64,000 bases of DNA from the NCBI GenBank assembly GCA_017504945.1, contig JAFVQJ010000002.1, forward strand, positions 89,228 through 153,227. Reading direction: 5' to 3'. The position numbers and the translations under genes were made by a program. The stretch is from Clostridia bacterium (GTDB lineage Bacteria > Bacillota > Clostridia > Oscillospirales > RGIG5299). The notes under the pieces were generated by a model. That model was given only the letters and a program-made list of their open reading frames with translations. It did no database searches and had not been told where the DNA came from. This document shows positions 1 through 8,037 of the stretch, one piece after another; positions within the stretch are counted from its first letter, which is position 1; each line of letters opens with the position of its first letter.

Positions 1-1
1 C

Positions 2-76
2 GATCGCTTCAACGACGCAAAGCGCGCCGAGGAGCGTGACCGCGTTAAGCACGGCCTTCCTGAAGATTGCAAATGA
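2..76 (+). CDS. nrdD: Anaerobic ribonucleoside-triphosphate reductase, C-terminal end (partial)
   Basis: Only the last 24 codons are in the window; the reading frame is open from the first bases and stops at TGA 74-76. The tail (ending RDRVKHGLPEDCK) fits the residues that follow the glycyl-radical loop of NrdD, and the next gene is its activase nrdG. The stop overlaps the nrdG ATG (ATGA), so the two are translationally coupled. NrdD reduces NTPs to dNTPs under anoxia. Identification rests mainly on context because the radical site itself lies upstream of the window. Confidence 0.75.
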   Translation, partial: DRFNDAKRAEERDRVKHGLPEDCK

Positions 77-591
77 AAAAGATAAACGTTTCGGGAACCG
101 TCGGTGAATCTATCACCGACGGTCCCGGCTTCAGATTCACCCTTTTCGTGCAGGGATGTCCTCATCACTGCGAGGGCTGCCATAACGCGCACACCTGGGA
201 TTTTACCGAGAAAACGCTTATGTCGCCCGATGAAATTTTTGAAAAAATATCGAAAAATCCTATTCTCGACGGAGTTACCCTTTCGGGTGGCGAGCCATTT
301 TCGCAGGCAGAGGCGCTTATTCCTCTTGCGAAAATGATAAAAGGCGCAGGGCTTGAGCTTGCCGCCTACTCGGGATACACCTTTGAAAGGCTTATCTCGG
401 GCGAGGTTCCCTTTGCCGCCGAGCTTCTTTCATATTGCGACGTTTTGGTTGACGGTCCTTTTGTTTTAAAGGAGCGAAGCCTTGAGCTTAAGTTCAAGGG
501 GTCTCATAACCAGAGGATAATTGACGTAAAGGCATCGCTTGCAAAGGGCGAGGCGGTTTTGATGGAAGGAAACCGCTGGAATAAGGATTAA
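73..591 (+). CDS. nrdG: Anaerobic ribonucleotide reductase activating protein (radical SAM)
   Basis: NrdG uses a [4Fe-4S] cluster and S-adenosylmethionine to generate the glycyl radical on NrdD. The 172-residue protein has the radical-SAM motif CPHHCEGC (Cys29, Cys33, Cys36), an N-terminal TDGPGFR segment and a downstream SGGEP SAM-binding motif, all at the usual family positions and length. A TTG start two codons upstream (position 67) is possible, but the ATG at 73 overlaps the nrdD stop and is preferred. The next gene follows after 11 bases, so it is probably cotranscribed. Confidence 0.95.
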   Translation: MKKINVSGTVGESITDGPGFRFTLFVQGCPHHCEGCHNAHTWDFTEKTLMSPDEIFEKISKNPILDGVTLSGGEPFSQAEALIPLAKMIKGAGLELAAYSGYTFERLISGEVPFAAELLSYCDVLVDGPFVLKERSLELKFKGSHNQRIIDVKASLAKGEAVLMEGNRWNKD

Positions 592-602
592 GAGGAAAAA
601 AT

Positions 603-1247
603 ATGGAAAAACTAAAGCCTGTGATCAACGACTTTTTAAAAGCCGTTTTGGCGGGTGCGGCGGTGTCGCTCGGCGCAACGGCGTCGCTTGTGACAAAGCC
701 CTTTGACCCCGTGGCGGCGGCTTTTCTCTTCACTTTGGGACTTTTTGCAACCCTTCTGTTTGATTTGAATCTTTTTACCGGCAAAATAGGCTATCTCGTT
801 TACGAAAAGCCGAAGCACGCGGCGTTTCTTGCGCTCGTGCTTTTTGGAAATTTTACCGGCACCGTAATAATGGGTGTATTGATAAATATAGGCTTTAACG
901 GAGCCTCGATAGCAGAGCTTGCAAGGATTTCGGCGGAGCAAAAGCTCGAGATAGATTATCTTCAGACATTTGTAAGAGCGATTTTCTGCGGCGTTTTAAT
1001 GTTCGTTGCGGCTGACGGCTACAAGCGTGCCGAGGCGCCGCTTATGAAAGCCCTGCCCGTTATTCTGGGAGTTATGGTTTTCTCGATTTGCGGCTTTGAA
1101 CACAGCATTGCCGACGCATTTATTTTCGCGGCGGCAGGCGTTTACAGTCTTGAAGGCTTTTTGTGGATAATGGCAGCGGCGGCGGGAAACAGCGTGGGCT
1201 CAATATTGCTTGCGCTCGGTCTTAAAGCGGTGAAAAAAAAGAAATAA
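603..1247 (+). CDS. Formate/nitrite transporter (FNT) family channel
   Basis: A 214-residue, six-helix inner-membrane protein of the FNT family, which moves formate, nitrite, hydrosulfide or related monovalent anions. Recognisable FNT signatures are LFTGKIGYLVYEK in the second helix hairpin region, GNFTGT, and GFEHSIAD followed by GNSVGSIL near the C terminus. It is somewhat shorter than typical FocA or NirC (about 260-280). It sits directly behind nrdG with no promoter between them. Class III NrdD commonly uses formate as reductant, so a formate channel beside nrdDG is a sensible pairing, but the substrate is inferred, not shown. Confidence 0.85.
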   Translation: MEKLKPVINDFLKAVLAGAAVSLGATASLVTKPFDPVAAAFLFTLGLFATLLFDLNLFTGKIGYLVYEKPKHAAFLALVLFGNFTGTVIMGVLINIGFNGASIAELARISAEQKLEIDYLQTFVRAIFCGVLMFVAADGYKRAEAPLMKALPVILGVMVFSICGFEHSIADAFIFAAAGVYSLEGFLWIMAAAAGNSVGSILLALGLKAVKKKK

Positions 1248-1250
1248 TTA

Positions 1251-1280
1251 AAAAAGACGGCGTTTTACGCCGTCTTTTTT
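1251..1280 (+). terminator. Rho-independent terminator after the FNT gene
   Basis: A 7-bp GC-rich stem (GACGGCG / CGCCGTC) with a TTTTA loop is followed by six T residues, three bases after the FNT stop codon. Confidence 0.9.
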
Positions 1281-1309
1281 ATTTTTGAATTCAATGTTTA
1301 AAAAGCATA

Positions 1310-1338
1310 TTGCAATCGGCTGACAATTATATTATAAT
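1310..1338 (+). promoter_or_regulatory. Sigma-A-type promoter for the large GH-like gene
   Basis: TTGCAA (1310-1315), 17-bp spacer, TATAAT (1333-1338), 25 bases upstream of the ATG at 1364. The ribosome binding site GCGAGGGA follows. Confidence 0.75.
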
Positions 1339-1363
1339 TTAAAAAAGAAAGCGAGGGAATATA

Positions 1364-4300
1364 ATGGCAGAAATAACGGCTTTGGAAAACTTCAGATGGC
1401 GCCTTTCCGAAAAGGGAATTTCAGTGGGCTACGGATTTTCTTTGGAAAAGGGCGTTTATCTTTTTGAATTTTCGGTAAATAACGAGAAGGGAAGCATCAA
1501 CTTCGTCAAGGAAGAGCAGTCGATAATTCCCATCGTAAATTCCGACGACGCTATTGAAAACTCGAGATTTCCTTTCGTATGGAATTTCGTGGGCGCTTCG
1601 TTTGAGGATAAGATATATAACAAGAAAAAGGTAAAGCAGCTCGACATAACCGTTGAAACGGTCATGTATAGGCTTTATTTTCATGCTGCGGTATTTCCCG
1701 GCGTGTCGGTGATAAAGCAGTGGTGGGAGTGCGAGAATACCTCGGTCGCCCGCACCGACGGCTTTACATTAAAGCCCTTTTACGCAAGGTTTTTGCAGGA
1801 CGACTACAAGAAAAGCTATTGGTTCTCGTCCGTCGGCGGCGGTCACACCCGTCCCACGCAGGGCGAGATGATAACGCGAATGATAGGCTCGGGGCAGAAA
1901 TACTCGATAGGCGGAAGCATGACTGCCGAATACGCTCCTCTTTTTACGGTTACGGCAGAGGAGGAGCCCTTCGAGGGCTTTATGGTCGCGCTTGATTATC
2001 TCGGAAAATGGAATCTTGATTTCGAGTGCAAAATGAAGACCATTGCAGAGCATGAGATGTGTTTTGAATACACAGCCGACGTAGGCGCACAGGTCGAGCT
2101 TATGCCGAAGGAAAAAATAGCCCTTCCCGCAGTTACCCTTGCCGCGTTTAACGGCGGTCACGACGCTCTTATGAAGGAGCTTTACGACTGGCAGTATAAC
2201 TATATGTTCGACCTCACCTGCGATAAATATTACGCTTCAGGTAAGGCTCTTTCGCTTTGGTACGGTGATAACCTCGTTACTACCGAGCAGTTTGCGCACA
2301 GAAGCGCAAGCTTTGACCTTGACAATATCAACGACGCAGGCTACAGCGGCGCAAGGGGAGTATGGTCCGATGCGGCGTGGTACGCCCCCGATAAGCTTCC
2401 CGGCTACCACATTTTCCTGAATTCATTAAACGGCCCCGATTTCAGAGAATCGGTGAAGTTTGCAAACAAATGCAACGTGGCATACACCCTTTGGTTTGCG
2501 GGCAAGCCGCTTGACGGAGTTATGTCGTCGAAGGCAAGCTATTGGGGCGACTTCGAATGGCGTACCGATGCCTTTAACGTAAGAAACCTGAAGGAATACG
2601 TAAGAGCGAAAAGCAAGGTTGAAAAATACAGAAGCGAATCGGGAGAGCGCTCCTTCCACACCTGCGACGGCGGCGGAAACTATATCCACAACTTTGAGAT
2701 GCAAAGGCTTTCAAGCTTCAACTACCTTTCCGACTTGAACGCCTCGCCCTATATGACCTATTATTCCTCCTATTTTGAGATACCCGATAAGCAGTGCGAC
2801 TGTATGGACACCTTCGGCAAGGACGCGATGAAATATAACGGAGCCTCCTCCTTCGGCGGACTTTATCAGGGAAGCCGCGAGGCAAACGAGGATTACCGCT
2901 ATTCAAGGCTTACGATGATACCGTCTGCGGGCGCGGCACAGAAAAGAGGTCTTTCGCCCGATAAGAATTTCGATATTGCAAGAGAAAATTTTGCGATATA
3001 TAATTATTTGATCAAAAAAGGAGTTGCGGGCAGATTTTCCTACCTTTTCCATCCGAGAGTTTACGGAGATAAGGAGATATATTACCGCCTCAGAACCTCG
3101 AACGACAGAAAAAAGGCGCTTCTTATAATATCGAGAAGCCCGAAAAAAGAGATAACCGTTTTCCCCGACGGACTTTTGGAAAACGAGAACTATGAGGTGG
3201 GCTTTATAAGCGGCAAAAAGGGCTTTACCAAAACGGGTGCCGAGCTTTTAACAAAGGGCATAACCTTTACTCCCGATGCAAAGGGCGAGCTTATTAGGTT
3301 TAATTTGCCCGATTTTCCCTTCGGAGGAAAGGTAGGCGCTCCCAAAGCTCCAAAGGCTGTCTTTAAGCGCGAGGAAAATAATATCAAGACGCTTGGCGTA
3401 GCTGTATATATTTCCGATGAGGACGACGATAACAGATATTATTACGAAATAAAGCGAAACGGAACGGTTATAACAAAGCTTGCAAGGGGAAGCTTCTATT
3501 TCGACTATTCGCAGGACGCCGACGTAAATGCAAGCTATACCGTTTCGGCAGTCGGATTTGATTTAAAAAGCACTAAAGAAATTGAGGCGAAGCCGTTAAA
3601 GTGCGGAATTTCCTTTATAAGCGCCCTCGGAAACTATTCGGGTAAAACAGAGGAATATAACGGCTTCTCAAACGAATACAGCAAAAACAACAAGGAATTT
3701 TTCCCGATGACGATGGTCGACTGCGGTCCGCACCCCTCGGGTGATTACGGAATTTCCTCTAACCGTCCGGGCGGCATCGAGGGCAACTTTGAGGCTGCGG
3801 GAAACACGAGGATAGCAAGAGGCTGTCATCAGGTGGGAAGCGTTTCCTCTGCAAGAGTATTTACTGCCGACCGCGATATGACGGTAAGAGCTATCGGAAG
3901 AGTTATGAGGGACTGGTGGAAAAACTCCACGACAGTGCCGATTACCGCAAGAATCTTCAAAAACGGCGAGCAGATATGGTACGGCAAGATAGCGGAGGGC
4001 AAAAACGAAGCAAAGACGCACGATATCACCGTTTCCCTTAAGGAAGGCGATAAGCTCCGCTTTATTATTGATAAAGTAAAGGGAATGAGGAAGGATGCAT
4101 ATCAGTACGATGCCGACGCGGTAAACGTTTCGTGGATACCGACGATGCATTTGATAGGCAGTGAGTTCGAAAAGGGCTCTCTTGCGCTTTCCCTTACCGG
4201 AGACTCGGAGGAGTTTTTGGGCAAATGCTATTCTGCCTGCAACGCCATTTCTCAAAACGGAAAAAGGACGTTATCGGTTGAAGCAAAGCATGTGCTAAAC

Positions 4301-4993
4301 CATATCACCTTTATTCTCGATTCAGAGGATAAAGAGATAGATAAGGGAAGCATTACCGTTAAAATAAACGGAAAGACGGTTGTTGACGGCATTGACGTTG
4401 TAAGAGAAAAAATGGGAGTAAAGGGTCCTATAGTGAGAAGCGTGAGATATTTTACGGCTGACTGCAAAAGGCTCGATTTCGAGATATATGAAAAGGGCAG
4501 TAACAGACTTTTGGGCATTTCGGTCAATCCCGAAAACGAGTTCAGAGGCTTCTATCTTACTGCGAAGGATAAATATATCGACTGGTCGGGCGATCTGTGG
4601 ACGGGCGCCTCGGTGTCGGGCGGCAAAAATGCAGTTAACGAAGAAACACCCGAGCAGCTTCTCCCCACTCTCTACGATGAGGAGATCTATAAGCAGGCAA
4701 GAGTGGGCAAGGATTTCACCGTAACCGTTAAAGACGTTCCCGACGGCAGCTATTCACTTCGCGTGCTAACGGCAAATATCTGGAAATTCGGCAGGAAAGC
4801 TCCCGAATTCGATATTTTCATAAACGGTGCAAAGGTAAGATCGGAGTTTGACTTAAACGCCGCCGCAGACGGCGTACCGCTTTGTATATGTCTGCGTTTT
4901 GACGGCGTTATGCCGATAGACGGTAAGGTGACGGTGAGATTCGTTTCGACAAACGGCGCTCCCGTGGCAATTTCTGCATTGGCAATAGACTGA
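1364..4993 (+). CDS. Large multidomain clan GH-D-like (alpha-galactosidase-fold) protein
   Basis: A 1209-residue protein without a signal peptide. Residues about 1-270 look like the N-terminal beta-sandwich of GH36-type enzymes. Residues about 280-600 resemble a TIM barrel (SGARGVWSDAAWY, then HTCDGGGNYIH where GH36 has its Gly-rich SxGG-type loop) followed by a short beta domain. Next come a fibronectin-III-like segment (about 665-745), two beta-sandwich modules (about 750-930 and 935-1100) and a malectin-like C terminus (about 1110-1209). I cannot locate the canonical GH36 nucleophile with confidence, so the activity is unassigned. It is monocistronic, with its own promoter and terminator. 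No signal peptide suggests either a cytosolic role on imported saccharides or nonclassical export. Confidence 0.6.
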   Translation: MAEITALENFRWRLSEKGISVGYGFSLEKGVYLFEFSVNNEKGSINFVKEEQSIIPIVNSDDAIENSRFPFVWNFVGASFEDKIYNKKKVKQLDITVETVMYRLYFHAAVFPGVSVIKQWWECENTSVARTDGFTLKPFYARFLQDDYKKSYWFSSVGGGHTRPTQGEMITRMIGSGQKYSIGGSMTAEYAPLFTVTAEEEPFEGFMVALDYLGKWNLDFECKMKTIAEHEMCFEYTADVGAQVELMPKEKIALPAVTLAAFNGGHDALMKELYDWQYNYMFDLTCDKYYASGKALSLWYGDNLVTTEQFAHRSASFDLDNINDAGYSGARGVWSDAAWYAPDKLPGYHIFLNSLNGPDFRESVKFANKCNVAYTLWFAGKPLDGVMSSKASYWGDFEWRTDAFNVRNLKEYVRAKSKVEKYRSESGERSFHTCDGGGNYIHNFEMQRLSSFNYLSDLNASPYMTYYSSYFEIPDKQCDCMDTFGKDAMKYNGASSFGGLYQGSREANEDYRYSRLTMIPSAGAAQKRGLSPDKNFDIARENFAIYNYLIKKGVAGRFSYLFHPRVYGDKEIYYRLRTSNDRKKALLIISRSPKKEITVFPDGLLENENYEVGFISGKKGFTKTGAELLTKGITFTPDAKGELIRFNLPDFPFGGKVGAPKAPKAVFKREENNIKTLGVAVYISDEDDDNRYYYEIKRNGTVITKLARGSFYFDYSQDADVNASYTVSAVGFDLKSTKEIEAKPLKCGISFISALGNYSGKTEEYNGFSNEYSKNNKEFFPMTMVDCGPHPSGDYGISSNRPGGIEGNFEAAGNTRIARGCHQVGSVSSARVFTADRDMTVRAIGRVMRDWWKNSTTVPITARIFKNGEQIWYGKIAEGKNEAKTHDITVSLKEGDKLRFIIDKVKGMRKDAYQYDADAVNVSWIPTMHLIGSEFEKGSLALSLTGDSEEFLGKCYSACNAISQNGKRTLSVEAKHVLNHITFILDSEDKEIDKGSITVKINGKTVVDGIDVVREKMGVKGPIVRSVRYFTADCKRLDFEIYEKGSNRLLGISVNPENEFRGFYLTAKDKYIDWSGDLWTGASVSGGKNAVNEETPEQLLPTLYDEEIYKQARVGKDFTVTVKDVPDGSYSLRVLTANIWKFGRKAPEFDIFINGAKVRSEFDLNAAADGVPLCICLRFDGVMPIDGKVTVRFVSTNGAPVAISALAID

Positions 4994-5007
4994 TTTTAAA
5001 AAATTTA

Positions 5008-5040
5008 AAAATATCCGTGCAGAAGCTGCACGGATATTTA
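5008..5040. terminator. Bidirectional terminator between the GH-like gene and smpB
   Basis: A 12-bp stem (ATATCCGTGCAG with its complement) and three-base loop, flanked by A-rich and T-rich tracts on both sides, separates two convergent genes. The smpB stop codon (5038-5040) lies at the foot of the stem. Confidence 0.85.
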
Positions 5041-5523
5041 CATAACCTGATTTTTTTCTTTAAAGGCTCTGTCCATCTCACGCTTGGCGTCGCGCTTTTG
5101 CATATCCTCGCGCTTATCGTAGAGCTTTTTACCCTTGCAAAGACCGAGCTCGACCTTTATCTTTCCGTTTTTAAAATAAAGCGAAAGAGGGATCAGGGTA
5201 AGACCCTCCTGCTTTGTCTGCCCGAAGAGCTTCATTATCTCGCGCTTGTGCATTAAAAGCTTTTTGGGACGTAACGGATCCTTATTGAAGATATTTCCCT
5301 TTTCGTAGGGGGAAATATGCATACCGAGAATAAATATCTCGCCCGCATCTATATCGGCGTAGCAATCCTTGAAATTTACCTTGCCGAGCCTTACCGACTT
5401 TACCTCGGTGCCGAAAAGCTCAATGCCAGCCTCGTATTTTTCAAGCACGAAGTATTCGTGATACGCCTTGCGGTTTTCGGATATTATTTTTCTTGCTTCC
5501 TTACCTTCTGCCAACGGTCTCAC
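5038..5523 (-). CDS. smpB: SsrA (tmRNA)-binding protein SmpB
   Basis: SmpB binds tmRNA and delivers it to stalled ribosomes in trans-translation. The 161-residue protein shows family signatures: [13 protein letters not shown] near the N terminus, [21 protein letters not shown]-like [17 protein letters not shown], and a Lys/Arg-rich C-terminal tail ([18 protein letters not shown]) that enters the decoding channel. The tmRNA gene itself is not recognisable in the window. It has its own promoter and is transcribed alone toward a shared terminator. Length and motifs are standard. Confidence 0.95.
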   Translation of the reverse strand: MRPLAEGKEARKIISENRKAYHEYFVLEKYEAGIELFGTEVKSVRLGKVNFKDCYADIDAGEIFILGMHISPYEKGNIFNKDPLRPKKLLMHKREIMKLFGQTKQEGLTLIPLSLYFKNGKIKVELGLCKGKKLYDKREDMQKRDAKREMDRAFKEKNQVM

Positions 5524-5536
5524 CTCTTTGATATAT

Positions 5537-5565
5537 ATTATACCATCTAAACGGCCATATGTAAA
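5537..5565 (-). promoter_or_regulatory. smpB promoter
   Basis: On the minus strand TTTACA (5560-5565), 17-bp spacer, TATAAT (5537-5542), with an AGAGGTGAG ribosome binding site before the start at 5523. Confidence 0.8.
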
Positions 5566-5613
5566 CTCCTTTTATAAGACAATTTTTTGCATAAAAAAAG
5601 CAATAATTTGCTA

Positions 5614-5642
5614 TTTACAAAGAATATGAATTAAGGTATAAT
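5614..5642 (+). promoter_or_regulatory. Promoter of beta-helix lipoprotein 1
   Basis: TTTACA (5614-5619), 17-bp spacer, TATAAT (5637-5642), 34 bases before the ATG at 5677; AAAAGGA serves as ribosome binding site. Confidence 0.8.
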
Positions 5643-5676
5643 AAATTATAACACTTATTGAAAAGGAAAAAAGATT

Positions 5677-7887
5677 ATGAAAAAAATACTGTCGGTAATA
5701 TTGGCATCTATTTTGACTTTTACCGTAATGGGAGGTCTTATTATGACACTTTCATCCTGCGCATCGGGCACCACTTATTACATCTCCTCCTCCGAGGGTA
5801 ACGATGAAAATAAGGGTACCTCGGCAAAGAGTCCGTGGAAAAGCTTTGCAAATATCAATGCAATGCGCCTCAAGCCCGGCGATAAGGTGTTACTCAAGCG
5901 CGGCGACGTGTGGAGCGAGAGAATGTATATTCGCGGCACGGGCGCGAAAAACGCCTGGGTAAAGATATCCAACTACGGCGATAAGAACGACGAGCTTCCC
6001 GTCATCTCGTTAAATAACGACAAGCACGATATAGCTATCGTCGTTACCGACTACAATAAGGATAAAAAGGGTAAAGAGCAGGAAACCATCAACTATATCC
6101 ACATCGACGGACTTGACGTAAGAAACACCTATCTCGGAATTTATTTCCGCTTTATAGTTACCAAGGGAAACACCGGCTTTAAGGTAACAAACTGCAACTT
6201 CAAAAATATTTACAGCGAGGAAGCCTTCGCCAACGAGCTTGATAACGTTGACAATTATCTTGAATGGTCGAAAGCCCCCAAGGGCAATCTCGAAACCGTT
6301 ACCTCCTACGGCGTCCATAAGGAAACGGGCGGCGGTGTCGGCGAATACATCTGGCCCGACGCGATAAGAGTAGGCGGCATTGCAAGATACGAGGACGTTA
6401 TCGCAAGAGAATTCGATATAAACAACTGCGTTTTTGAGGATTCCTCGGGCGGCTTCCACGTTTCACTCAACACTCCGGCAGGTCATGACGTTTACAGCGT
6501 TGAGAAGGTAAGAATGTACGACTGCGTTATGACCGGCACCTACGCGGGCCTTTACCGCTTCGAGCTGGTTGAGGGCGGCTGGGACGGCACCGACGACAGC
6601 GAATGGGGCTACGTTCGCAACGTCCGCCATCTTGACGGCTGCGATTACAGAGCGGGCGTAACAGGTCCTACCGCGTCTTATATGGCGGTTTGCAATAACA
6701 TTTTGGTTGAAAAGAGTGAAATGTCATACGTTTACAACCACGGCGGCGCCGACGGTTGCGGATTTGACTACGAGACCTACGTTTCAAATATCACCCAGCG
6801 AAATATGGTATATCACAACAACGATGCTGCGGCGCTTCTTATCTTGAACTCCGATGCATATAAGAAGGATTACCAAAACGTCAGCCTTCTTGATACCCTT
6901 TCTTACAATAACATTAAAAATCCCTATTCTTACATAATAGAAGCCGATATTATGCTCGGCACCAACTCCGACACGATGATATTCAAAAATATCTTCAGCT
7001 ACCGTCACCAATACCGTGTGGGCGTAGGTGTAACCAACCAATATAAGCCCAACTTTATAAGCCCCTTCGGAAGAAAGGCTGTGCAGGAGAACAACACGGC
7101 GGGCTTTGTGGACGATTACAGAAACCGCTTTGCATTCAACGGAAGCTCATACGAGAGCTGGAACTTTGCATCAAGCGGCATAAAGGACTTAAAGGTTGAA
7201 AACGGCAAGCTTACCTTCACTCTCACCGAGGATAAGGGCTATATCGTTTCAAATCTTCCGTTAAACCTCTTTGCCTATTCGAAATGTGCGGTCAATTTGA
7301 ACGGCACTACCGCCTCGAAGGTCGCTTTTGGATATCAGGGAATTACGGCAGGCGGCTTTACTCTCGGAAATTGGGCTGACGTAAAAGACGTAACTTACCT
7401 CGATATCGCCGACGGCAACGACAGCAGTGCCAAAGCCGCAATGCTCTATTTCGAGGGCAAGGCGGGAGATAAGGTGGTAATCGACTCTATCGAATACACC
7501 ACCGACTTCAACTTCGACGGCAGACTTATAAATGACGGCAAGGTAATTCGAATGACCGTTTCGGGTAAAGCCTTCCCGATCTTTGAAAAGGACGTTACCA
7601 AGGAGAACTTTGAAATAAGCGGACTCCCCGCAGGAGTAACGGTTGAGAAGATAGAGCAGTATAATGCAAACACCGTTTACGTCTATCTCTCCGATGCGAT
7701 ATCGCAGGGCACCGAGATCTCCGTTTCGGCAAACGCGCAAAGCTTTATTCCTTATTTCGAGAATATGCTAAGCGGCGTTGACTTCGGACATCGCACTCCC
7801 GAAGCAGAGGCAGAGCTGTTCGGATACTCCGCGGCGCAGGATTATATCACGGTAGGAAATGCAACAGGCAGCTTTACCGTAAAATAA
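5677..7887 (+). CDS. Right-handed parallel beta-helix lipoprotein, copy 1
   Basis: A 736-residue exported lipoprotein. It has a signal peptide with lipobox LSSC (Cys28), and then the YYISSSEGNDxNxGTSAKSPW motif typical of the first coil of many pectate-lyase-like beta-helix proteins. Beta-helix coils follow to about residue 470, rich in NCxFxx turns and Asn ladders (KVTNCNFKNI, NNCVFEDSSGG). The last 250 residues form a separate beta-rich domain. The best conserved stretch between the two paralogues is GGWDGTDDSEWGYVRNVRH to DGCGFDYETY (about 305-370). The product is presumably a surface-anchored polysaccharide lyase, hydrolase or binding protein, but no catalytic residues can be assigned. 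Its close paralogue starts at 8038. Confidence 0.75.
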   Translation: MKKILSVILASILTFTVMGGLIMTLSSCASGTTYYISSSEGNDENKGTSAKSPWKSFANINAMRLKPGDKVLLKRGDVWSERMYIRGTGAKNAWVKISNYGDKNDELPVISLNNDKHDIAIVVTDYNKDKKGKEQETINYIHIDGLDVRNTYLGIYFRFIVTKGNTGFKVTNCNFKNIYSEEAFANELDNVDNYLEWSKAPKGNLETVTSYGVHKETGGGVGEYIWPDAIRVGGIARYEDVIAREFDINNCVFEDSSGGFHVSLNTPAGHDVYSVEKVRMYDCVMTGTYAGLYRFELVEGGWDGTDDSEWGYVRNVRHLDGCDYRAGVTGPTASYMAVCNNILVEKSEMSYVYNHGGADGCGFDYETYVSNITQRNMVYHNNDAAALLILNSDAYKKDYQNVSLLDTLSYNNIKNPYSYIIEADIMLGTNSDTMIFKNIFSYRHQYRVGVGVTNQYKPNFISPFGRKAVQENNTAGFVDDYRNRFAFNGSSYESWNFASSGIKDLKVENGKLTFTLTEDKGYIVSNLPLNLFAYSKCAVNLNGTTASKVAFGYQGITAGGFTLGNWADVKDVTYLDIADGNDSSAKAAMLYFEGKAGDKVVIDSIEYTTDFNFDGRLINDGKVIRMTVSGKAFPIFEKDVTKENFEISGLPAGVTVEKIEQYNANTVYVYLSDAISQGTEISVSANAQSFIPYFENMLSGVDFGHRTPEAEAELFGYSAAQDYITVGNATGSFTVK

Positions 7888-7908
7888 AGTTTTTGTAATA
7901 ATGATGAT

Positions 7909-7936
7909 AAAGCCCGTATCCTTCGATACGGGCTTT
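7909..7936 (+). terminator. Terminator after beta-helix lipoprotein 1
   Basis: A 12-bp perfect stem AAAGCCCGTATC / GATACGGGCTTT with a CTTC loop, followed by a short T-containing tract. Confidence 0.85.
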
Positions 7937-7940
7937 AGTT

Positions 7941-7976
7941 TTGCAGAATCTGCAATAATATTTGCAGAATTTGCAA
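7941..7976 (+). promoter_or_regulatory. Twin 15-bp dyads (putative operator pair)
   Basis: TTGCAGAATCTGCAA (7941-7955) is a perfect inverted repeat around a 3-bp centre. TTGCAGAATTTGCAA (7962-7976) is the same site with one change. They are 21 bp apart, two helical turns, and the second abuts the -35 box of the copy 2 promoter. The placement suggests an activator or a cooperative dimer pair. Copy 1 lacks the same pair upstream. Confidence 0.55.
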
Positions 7977-8005
7977 TTTACTTGAGTTTTTAAACAGTGT
8001 ATAAT
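7977..8005 (+). promoter_or_regulatory. Promoter of beta-helix lipoprotein 2
   Basis: TTTACT (7977-7982), 17-bp spacer, TATAAT (8000-8005). A second TATAAT lies at 8011-8016 but has no well placed -35. Confidence 0.65.
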
Positions 8006-8037
8006 TGTTATATAATTCCAAATAAGGAAGGTCTGTA

